This document shows positions 6,420 to 11,552 of a DNA stretch of 11,552 nucleotides, piece by piece (the stretch's first letter is position 1; the number at the start of each line of letters is the position of its first letter). A model generated the notes under the pieces. That model saw only the letters and a list, made by a program, of their open reading frames with translations, had not been told where the DNA came from and did no database searches. The translations under genes and the position numbers were made by a program. The DNA is from WHSM01 sp050701635 (GTDB lineage: Bacteria > Actinomycetota > Actinomycetes > Mycobacteriales > Micromonosporaceae): positions 1 to 11,552 of the forward strand of contig JBOGDF010000176.1 of the NCBI GenBank assembly GCA_050701635.1, written 5' to 3'.

Positions 6420-7127
6420 ATGAGTCGGTTGCGGGAACGTATCGAAGAGACGACCGGTCTCGATACATACAGGATGGTCGTAAAGTATTTGGTGGCGGGA
6501 CTCGCCCCGGATCCTACAGAGTATGCGGATCAGCTAGAGGCGGATCCAGACGCTATTACGCGACGGGCACGAATACTCGGTCCAGACGTCGACACCTATG
6601 ACATCCGCGAGATGTATCTGACGATCGAGTCGAGCCTCAATTCGGCGTTAACCTCGACCGGGCTCGAACGCAGTTGGGACGGTGCAGCGGCCGACGCGTT
6701 CACAGACTCGTACCTGAAGGCGCTGGGGACTCACCTGACGAATTTGGCTGGGCTGTGTGAGAAACAGCGTGCGGTCGCGACTCGAATTGCAAGTGCAATA
6801 CGAGATGCTCAGGAGGTCCTGGTAGAGGACGTTTACGACATGGTTCTGTGGGTGAATCTCTACGCTGCAGGAGCCAGCAACGCGGCGCTATGGGCTGGTG
6901 CCGCTAGCGGAGGTTTGGCGTCGGCGGCAGCAGGTTCGGCGGTACTTCAAGCCATGATTACGCAACTCGTTGAAGATCACAGAAGTATTCAGCGGAAGAT
7001 CTCCGAGCTGAATCAGACTCTCGGCGGAGAAATCTTGGAGGAGGTTCGCGGTCTTGAGAGCGAGTCTTTCGATGGGGTCTTGAACACCTCAGTTACGACC
7101 GATGCTTGGCATACTCGGGCAGGGTGA
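6420..7127 (+). CDS. WXG-like helical protein, putative T7SS substrate
   Basis: 235 residues, almost wholly alpha-helical. A W-D-G motif (W86-G88 in ERSWDGAAADAF) sits between two helices (about 62-82 and 89-133) in the manner of WXG100 hairpins. Before it come two YxxxE tyrosines (Y60-E64 and Y66-E70), and behind it a small-residue, Ala/Gly-rich hydrophobic stretch (about 143-182) that could enter a membrane, then a charged coiled segment. No toxin or enzyme domain follows, so it is either a short substrate or an effector that has lost its C-terminus. I chose ATG 6420 over an ATG at 6330 because 6330-6419 lies inside the EspC-like frame and GGTAGGGG precedes 6420. Its TGA overlaps the next gene's GTG. 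Leu77 is a TTA codon, rare in high-GC actinobacteria. Confidence 0.75.
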   Translation: MSRLRERIEETTGLDTYRMVVKYLVAGLAPDPTEYADQLEADPDAITRRARILGPDVDTYDIREMYLTIESSLNSALTSTGLERSWDGAAADAFTDSYLKALGTHLTNLAGLCEKQRAVATRIASAIRDAQEVLVEDVYDMVLWVNLYAAGASNAALWAGAASGGLASAAAGSAVLQAMITQLVEDHRSIQRKISELNQTLGGEILEEVRGLESESFDGVLNTSVTTDAWHTRAG

Positions 7128-7708
7128 CGCGAGTGACATCACGACAGAACGAGGCTGGGTCGCCTAGCCCTGATGCGGCTGCTGCCCGCGCTCAGGCGGA
7201 GTCGTTACGTGACGCACTGGTGCGGCTGGAGCGGGTCGGACCGTTCTGGCGGTGGTGCGTCATCGCAACATGCGTAGTGCTGATTGCCAATCTGGTTGCC
7301 GTGTGGGTGCTGGACTCGCTTGGAGAGTCAGCCGGTCCGGGCGCAACATTCCTTCTCGCGCTGCCGCCATTTGCTGTGGCTGTCTCTTTTTCGATACCGG
7401 TGCTCATGCTAACCCCAGGTCCACTAATGCCTAACGGGAGGCAGAGCGAGCAACTCGACACAATTATTAGGAAGCACGGACAGCTCATTTCGACAGCCGT
7501 GCTCTTCGTGATCATCTCATTTGTGGGTGTGCTAACGGGTGGGTCGGCGGCAGATAGCGGCAATGTGGAGCGTTACGAACTGGTGCGGCTGGTTCAACAC
7601 GGCGTTGCAGTGACCGGCCTAATCGTCCTGGTCACGGGTTATGTGTTGTACTCGCGTAAGCGTGAACGATTCCTCCGCGATTACCAGTCGGGTCAGCATT
7701 CCCAATAG
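7124..7708 (+). CDS. Four-helix integral membrane protein of unknown function
   Basis: 194 residues from GTG 7124, which overlaps the stop of the preceding gene (GTGA), so the two are probably translationally coupled. Two other in-frame starts exist (ATG 7106 and GTG 7133). A charged Ala-rich helix (about 15-37) precedes four membrane segments at about 45-66, 74-96, 121-139 and 158-177, ending in a basic tail SRKRERF. Long, well-separated segments and no polar catalytic motif leave the function open. By position it could be a membrane partner, transporter or immunity protein for the upstream WXG-like protein; this is inference from context only. Leu28 is a TTA codon (7205-7207). Base composition is lower in GC than in the flanking operons. 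It is the last gene of the plus-strand run. Confidence 0.75.
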   Translation: MTRVTSRQNEAGSPSPDAAAARAQAESLRDALVRLERVGPFWRWCVIATCVVLIANLVAVWVLDSLGESAGPGATFLLALPPFAVAVSFSIPVLMLTPGPLMPNGRQSEQLDTIIRKHGQLISTAVLFVIISFVGVLTGGSAADSGNVERYELVRLVQHGVAVTGLIVLVTGYVLYSRKRERFLRDYQSGQHSQ

Positions 7709-7877
7709 GCTGCCGCTCACATCAAGGGTGCAGCGGTGTCTACATTGCGGACGTGCGAATGTTCGAGCGTGTCATCACGGGACCTTCATGAATGGAGCCT
7801 GGCCCGAGGCGGTGACGCTTTAGCGGTTCGGTGAGGCTGCTGCGGGTTGCGAACGTCCGCAGTAGTCGGTGTAGAGC
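7709..7877. other. Convergent spacer, no clear terminator
   Basis: The 169 bases lie between two converging genes. A widely spaced inverted repeat (TGCGGACGT at 7746-7754 and ACGTCCGCA at 7853-7861) is present, but there is no compact hairpin with a T-run. A bidirectional terminator is expected here but I cannot point to one. Confidence 0.4.
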
Positions 7878-8492
7878 TCAGGACATCGGCACAGACGAGA
7901 GGGTGTTTTTGGCAATAGCGAGAGCTTTCGGATAGATATCGGACGCATCGGTGTCGTCGTCGTGGATCTCGAGGGTTACCTTTATGAAGAGGTTATCGTC
8001 GCGGAGGCCCACCATGCCCCCGACGATCGAATCGTTCTTCGATTTCCAAAAGGATTCATCGCCGACAGGGGGAGAGTCATTCCCAAGATCCCAGACGCCC
8101 TTCCCAATTTCGCGGCTCTCTTTGAATATGCGGGTGGACACATCAATCGAGTCGTACACATGGACTTCTATCCACAACGTCGCGCTTTGCCAGGTACCGC
8201 GCTTGCTAAATTGATAGTCGCAACTGACGTGGCGGGATGACCGTATCGGTGTCACTCGCTCGGTCTCAGGCACGAGATCGTTGATAGGCGTGATGTCCAC
8301 CTTACAGGCGTCGAATCCTCTGAGCGAGTATGTCACGGTCGCGCTTGGGGGCAGCTTGGCGCTCGGTGATCTAGCGCCACTGTCGGGGGTGGTGCGTGGC
8401 GTGTTGGCGTCGCTGCATCCGCTGATCGCGAGAACCGCGGAAAGAGCTCCTACGGCAGCACTCAATGCTCGCTTCCGACTTACCTGTAGCAT
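7878..8492 (-). CDS. Secreted lipoprotein, DUF3558-like at best
   Basis: 204 residues. A basic N-terminus (SRKR) and a hydrophobic stretch lead to the lipobox ISGC with lipidated C26, so the protein should be anchored on the outer face of the cytoplasmic membrane. A Pro/Ser/Thr-rich stretch (about 28-50) follows, then a globular domain with two cysteines (C63 in FDACKVD and C91 in SCDYQF) that may form a disulfide, as in many actinobacterial lipoproteins of the DUF3558 kind; this family link is a tentative impression. The start is an ATG with GGGGGG about seven bases upstream. The gene stands alone: it converges on the plus-strand cassette and is separated from the minus-strand operon by 154 bases, so it is probably transcribed on its own. 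Confidence 0.78.
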   Translation of the reverse strand: MLQVSRKRALSAAVGALSAVLAISGCSDANTPRTTPDSGARSPSAKLPPSATVTYSLRGFDACKVDITPINDLVPETERVTPIRSSRHVSCDYQFSKRGTWQSATLWIEVHVYDSIDVSTRIFKESREIGKGVWDLGNDSPPVGDESFWKSKNDSIVGGMVGLRDDNLFIKVTLEIHDDDTDASDIYPKALAIAKNTLSSVPMS

Positions 8493-8560
8493 CTGTGTCC
8501 CCCCAACACCCGAATCGACTCGTTCGCAATATCAAATTCGCCAGCACAATTGACCGCGCG

Positions 8561-8569
8561 AGCATAGCA
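8561..8569 (-). promoter_or_regulatory. Candidate extended -10 promoter for the lipoprotein gene
   Basis: On the minus strand TGCTATGCT fits an extended -10 (TGnTATnnT) about 70 bases before the ATG at 8492. No convincing -35 is visible. It lies in the 154-base gap (8493-8646) between the operon end and the lipoprotein, in which I see nothing else. Confidence 0.25.
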
Positions 8570-8646
8570 CGAGGCAGGGTGGCCCGTCTTAGTCGCGATG
8601 TGAGGTTATTCGTTATAGGGCGCAGCTCCGAGTCATCCGCACTGGA

Positions 8647-9624
8647 TTACATGGGGCGGGTGATTTCGCAGACTTTCCAGTAGTTGTCGGCGGGGCTCTT
8701 CTCGAGGTGGAAGGTCCAGGTCTCGGGGCCTTTGATGACGTGGCCGTCAAGCTCGTCGATGACGTGGATGGTCGCGGTGATGGTGACGGTGCCGACCTCG
8801 TCGCGTTTGCCGCGCTCGGTGACGGTGACGTCTTCCGGGGTGGCGAGCCGCTGCTTGCCCTGGTGCACCAGGTCGGCGAACAGGGTGGCGATCTCTTGCC
8901 TGGCGCTGTCGCAGACATACCGCTCGAAGGCGCGTTCTGCAGCGGCTGGGGCAGCGCCATCGTCGTGGTAGTCCTGCCCATCGGCGATCAGGATGTCGAC
9001 GCTTCGCTCCGGCGGTGCGACGTACGGCGCGACGTAGTTGGAGCGCTGGTAGTCGCGGCCGAGGTAGACGTACGCGCCGGTCATGCTGAGCACCACCGCG
9101 ACGGCGGCGCCGAGAGCGATGGCGGTGTTCCGCTGGGTGCGCTCGCCGGTGGCGAAGAAGAAGCCGATCAGCGAGAGCAGCACCAGGCCGACCAGGCTGA
9201 TCCCGCCGGCCAGGATCCCGGTCGGGACATCGGAGTACATCGCGACCACGGTGCCGATCACGATCGCGACCACCATCAGCACCTGGAGATAGATGATGAT
9301 CATGGTCAGCTGCCGACCCCGGTTGCGCAGCCAGGCCAGCGACGCCGCGGCGACGAAGGTGGCCAGAGTGATCACCACGCCGAGCGAGCTGTGGTCGTAC
9401 ACCCAGAGAAGCAGTCCGTTGCACACTGCCAGCGCCGCCAGCGCTGAGCCGGCCATGATCAGCAGCGTGGTCCGGTGCGATCGCTGCTCAGCCGGAGCTG
9501 GGGCAGGCGGTTGCCAGGCCGCTGGCGGGGGCGCTGCCTCTGCGGCTTCCCCGGTGTCCGGCTCGGACTCGGGTGGGGGCTCCCACCCGGCGGGACGGCC
9601 GAGGATTGGTGGCTGCTGGGTCAT
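8647..9624 (-). CDS. Five-helix membrane protein with C-terminal NTF2-like domain
   Basis: 325 residues. The N-terminal 50 are Pro/Ala/Glu-rich and disordered. Five hydrophobic segments follow (about 52-75, 80-98, 107-129, 134-157, 166-188). Residues about 225-325 form a compact alpha/beta domain: helices around ERAFERYVCDSARQEIATLF, then strands VTVTERGKRDEV, GTVTITATIHVID and ETWTFHLEK, ending YWKVCEITRP. The closing 'WKVC' strand and helix-then-sheet order resemble NTF2-like (SnoaL/DUF4878-type) domains attached to actinobacterial membrane proteins; C238 and C319 may pair. With five helices and a cytoplasmic N-terminus, this domain would be outside the cell. It begins four bases after the stop of the M23 gene, so it belongs to that operon and is its last gene. 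Role unknown; a structural or accessory part of the envelope complex is plausible. Confidence 0.8.
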   Translation of the reverse strand: MTQQPPILGRPAGWEPPPESEPDTGEAAEAAPPPAAWQPPAPAPAEQRSHRTTLLIMAGSALAALAVCNGLLLWVYDHSSLGVVITLATFVAAASLAWLRNRGRQLTMIIIYLQVLMVVAIVIGTVVAMYSDVPTGILAGGISLVGLVLLSLIGFFFATGERTQRNTAIALGAAVAVVLSMTGAYVYLGRDYQRSNYVAPYVAPPERSVDILIADGQDYHDDGAAPAAAERAFERYVCDSARQEIATLFADLVHQGKQRLATPEDVTVTERGKRDEVGTVTITATIHVIDELDGHVIKGPETWTFHLEKSPADNYWKVCEITRPM

Positions 9625-9628
9625 TGCG

Positions 9629-10729
9629 CTACACCATAAGCGTGGCGCCTTTGGCGGCCATGAACGGCACTGGGTCGACGGCGCCGGACGCGTTGGCGTC
9701 GCCGTTGAGGTGGACCTCGAAGTGCAGGTGTGGGCCGGAGGAGTTGCCGGACGAGCCGACCTTGCCGATCACCTGTCCGGCGGCCACCTGGTCCCCGGCT
9801 GTGACTAGGGGACGCTCCACCATGTGGCAGTAGCGGGTGATCACGTCGTTGGCGTGCAGGATGTCGACGAACCAGCCGCACCCGCCCACGTCTTGTGATC
9901 CGTCAACGTCGCAGTTCCCGGTGGTCCGGGCGCAGACCGCCTCGATCACGATGCCGCTGGAGGCGGCTCGGATCGCCGTGCCGCGCGGGGCCATGATGTC
10001 GACGCCGTCGTGGCCGGGACGCTGCCGGGTACGGAAGCCGTTCACTTGGCCGATCTTGCCCTTGGCCGGCACCGTCCAGCCGGATGCGGAGATGCTGCCT
10101 GCGGTGGCGCAGATGAAGGCGTCCTTGTCGGTTGAGACGGTCCGGATGGCGGTCCGGGCGGCACCGCCGGTGAGCGCATTGACGACATCCGCCGCGAGGC
10201 TCTCCCACTGCTGGTACGCGTCCGGGTAAGCGCTGCGTTGCACAGCCTGCGCCGCGTCGGTGAGCCGCATCGACTCCCAGCCCTTGAGCGGGCGCAGCTT
10301 CGAGTAGAACTTGCGGGAGGAGTACACCGGGTCCAGGATCTGCGCCGGGGTGCCCCAGCCGCTGCTGGGCCGCTGCTGGAAGAGCCCCAACGAGTCGTGG
10401 TCGACCGCCACCTGCAGATTGCGTAGCTTCGACTCCTGCTGCGCGGTGGCGACTGCGATCACCCAGGCCCGCGGCGACATCTGCATCTTCTGCCCGACCT
10501 GGATGATGATCGCGGCGTTGCGCATCTGCTCCGCGCCCAGGCCGCCCGCGCGCGGAAGCCGGGCATCGGCGTTCACGATGGTGCCGTCACCGCAGCCTCC
10601 CATCACGGCGAGCGGGGCGGCGGCTTCGTTCAGTACGCCGCGGACCAGCGTGCCGACGGTGCCGACGACCGACAGCACCAGCGCGGCGATGATGGCGACC
10701 ACCAGGGCTACGTACTTCACCCGACCCAC
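9629..10729 (-). CDS. Bifunctional lytic transglycosylase-like / M23 metallopeptidase
   Basis: 366 residues. An N-terminal membrane anchor or signal (about 5-30) leads to a lysozyme-like domain at about 65-185, with putative catalytic E99 in TAQQESKLRNL and the family-typical SLGLFQQRP and GWGTPAQILDP. The C-terminal domain (about 218-356) is an M23 (lysostaphin/LytM) peptidase: H240 and D244 in GHDGVDIMAP, H302 in RYCHM, and H334 and H336 in GPHLHFEV supply the zinc ligands and catalytic histidines, so the domain looks active. The protein can therefore be expected to cut both glycan strands and cross-linking peptides of peptidoglycan. Such two-headed hydrolases are typical of conjugation and type IV-secretion clusters of Gram-positive bacteria, where they open a passage through the wall; they also occur in sporulation-associated clusters. 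It sits four bases from each neighbour in the operon. Confidence 0.92.
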   Translation of the reverse strand: MGRVKYVALVVAIIAALVLSVVGTVGTLVRGVLNEAAAPLAVMGGCGDGTIVNADARLPRAGGLGAEQMRNAAIIIQVGQKMQMSPRAWVIAVATAQQESKLRNLQVAVDHDSLGLFQQRPSSGWGTPAQILDPVYSSRKFYSKLRPLKGWESMRLTDAAQAVQRSAYPDAYQQWESLAADVVNALTGGAARTAIRTVSTDKDAFICATAGSISASGWTVPAKGKIGQVNGFRTRQRPGHDGVDIMAPRGTAIRAASSGIVIEAVCARTTGNCDVDGSQDVGGCGWFVDILHANDVITRYCHMVERPLVTAGDQVAAGQVIGKVGSSGNSSGPHLHFEVHLNGDANASGAVDPVPFMAAKGATLMV

Positions 10730-10733
10730 CGCC

Positions 10734-11276
10734 TCATTCGGACCTCCAGCTGATCGAGTCGACCGCCCAGCGGCGGTCCGCGTACCGCAGGCCTAGCAGC
10801 AGCACCCCGCTGCGGGCCGAGATGCTGACGTCTGCGCGGTCGGTGCCTATCACGGTGTCGAGTTGGGGCTCGCCGGTGAGCTCCACGCTGGGTTGTGAGG
10901 TCGGGTCAGCGGCGCCGAGCCGCTTCATCAGCGCCTTGGTGGCGTGCTTGGCGAGCCGCGCCCGCCACTGTTCGCCGGTCACACCGTCGTGGTCCGCCCA
11001 GGCGGTGGCGAACGCGTCCGCCACGGGCAACGGGTCCGGCACACCCTTCGGCAGCGTCGGTCGCTCGCCTCGCTCGTTTACCTCGGGGTCGCCGATCTCG
11101 TCGTGGTCTGGGCCGAAGCTGACGCTGGCGTACGGGTCCGCGCCCGCCTCCGCGTCGCCTGCCCGCCCGACCTCGCCCCCGGCCAGCCGGGTCACCACCA
11201 CCACCACGAGCACGCCGAGCACCAGGATGCCCGCGATGCCGTATCGCGTGGTCACCCAGCGGAGCACGGTGCGCAT
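10734..11276 (-). CDS. Single-pass membrane protein of the hydrolase operon
   Basis: 180 residues. A short basic N-terminus (RTVLRWVTTRYG) is followed by one strong membrane segment (about 12-31, rich in Val and Leu), an acidic/Gly linker and a globular outer domain of about 110 residues that ends in strands VSISARSGVLLLGLRYADRR and WAVDSISWR. The N-in topology with an extracytoplasmic domain and the operon place suggest an envelope-complex component, comparable to TcpC-like or VirB8-like subunits (NTF2-type folds); that comparison is by architecture only, and no diagnostic motif is seen. ATG 11276 has GGAGAG five bases upstream. Its stop lies four bases before the M23 gene start. Confidence 0.75.
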   Translation of the reverse strand: MRTVLRWVTTRYGIAGILVLGVLVVVVVTRLAGGEVGRAGDAEAGADPYASVSFGPDHDEIGDPEVNERGERPTLPKGVPDPLPVADAFATAWADHDGVTGEQWRARLAKHATKALMKRLGAADPTSQPSVELTGEPQLDTVIGTDRADVSISARSGVLLLGLRYADRRWAVDSISWRSE

Positions 11277-11309
11277 CGAAGCTCTCCGGTGGTCGAGGGG
11301 TCGGATGGG

Positions 11310-11552
11310 TCAGCTGCGGTTGGAGTATTCGTCGCGCCATTCGTCGGGTACGAACAGCGCCCGGCTGGACGGGGCGTCGTCGGTGGCGGAGGCGGGCGTG
11401 TCGTAGCTGGGGCGGTGGCCATCGGAGACGGCTGGCTGGTGCCCGACGGAGTCGGAACGGACGATCCGGACCTCATTGCCGCCGATCACCTCTCGATCGG
11501 TGTCCGAATGCCGGGCCAGGATCCCGGGAGCCGGGGCGGCGGCCCTTGGGCC
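11310..11552 (-). CDS. C-terminal fragment of an unidentified operon protein
   Basis: The window edge cuts this gene; 80 C-terminal residues and the TGA are present. They are polar and probably disordered (Pro, Ser, Asp, Arg), with a conserved-looking end ALFVPDEWRDEYSNR. The frame is open to the edge and its stop is 33 bases before the ATG of the next gene, so it belongs to the same operon. In similar clusters the upstream gene is often a VirB4/TraC-type or other large membrane-complex protein, but nothing in these 80 residues proves that. Confidence 0.6.
   Translation of the reverse strand, partial: GPRAAAPAPGILARHSDTDREVIGGNEVRIVRSDSVGHQPAVSDGHRPSYDTPASATDDAPSSRALFVPDEWRDEYSNRS

Noticed and set aside
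7746..7861. Inverted repeat TGCGGACGT / ACGTCCGCA as a terminator
   Set aside because: The nine-base arms are 98 bases apart with no T-run, so a terminator hairpin is unlikely; such pairs arise by chance in GC-rich DNA.
8707..9447. 246-codon plus-strand frame
   Set aside because: It is antisense to the five-helix membrane protein and is Gly/Asp/His-rich without a domain; the minus-strand protein has coherent membrane segments and operon spacing.

Overview
The window is GC-rich, uses GTG and TTG starts freely, and encodes a mycosin-type protease, YbaB-like proteins and WXG/EspC-like small proteins. Together these indicate a high-GC actinobacterium. Micromonosporaceae is my best guess from overall gene style, but no marker gene is present to prove it. 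The stretch from about 5.7 to 8.6 kb looks less GC-rich, carries TTA leucine codons and holds broken genes, so it reads as accessory DNA between two more typical chromosomal blocks.

Layout. (1) 82-1860, minus: a membrane-anchored protein with a solute-binding-like region and a C-terminal von Willebrand A domain with an intact MIDAS. (2) 1861-2302: a divergent intergenic region with two families of short tandem repeats and a perfect DnaA-box sequence. (3) 2303-5107, plus: an apparent operon of a small helical protein, a protein with a helical head and a Pro/Gly-rich linker, and a mycosin-like subtilisin (mycP type) with a complete catalytic triad. No ecc membrane-core gene is visible. (4) 5227-7708, plus: a tightly packed row of a decayed YbaB-like gene, an intact YbaB-like gene, an EspC-like T7SS-target gene interrupted by a +1 frameshift (it has no usual start codon in its main frame), a 235-residue protein with a W-D-G motif, and a four-helix membrane protein. 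(5) 7878-8492, minus: a lipoprotein. (6) 8647-11552, minus: a close-packed operon of the C-terminus of an unidentified protein, a one-helix membrane protein, a bifunctional lytic transglycosylase-like/M23 peptidase, and a five-helix membrane protein with an NTF2-like tail. This block resembles the envelope-spanning accessory part of actinobacterial type IV-secretion-like clusters.

How the parts may fit. The plus-strand genes of regions 3 and 4 look like type VII-secretion-associated cargo and processing genes that depend on a core encoded elsewhere. Region 4 has the order commonly seen in actinobacterial T7SS substrate cassettes (YbaB-like, EspC-like, WXG-like, membrane partner), but two of its members carry disabling or frame-changing lesions. 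The candidates most worth following are the mycosin operon without a visible core, the region 4 cassette, and the UUU-C frameshift position in the EspC-like gene.
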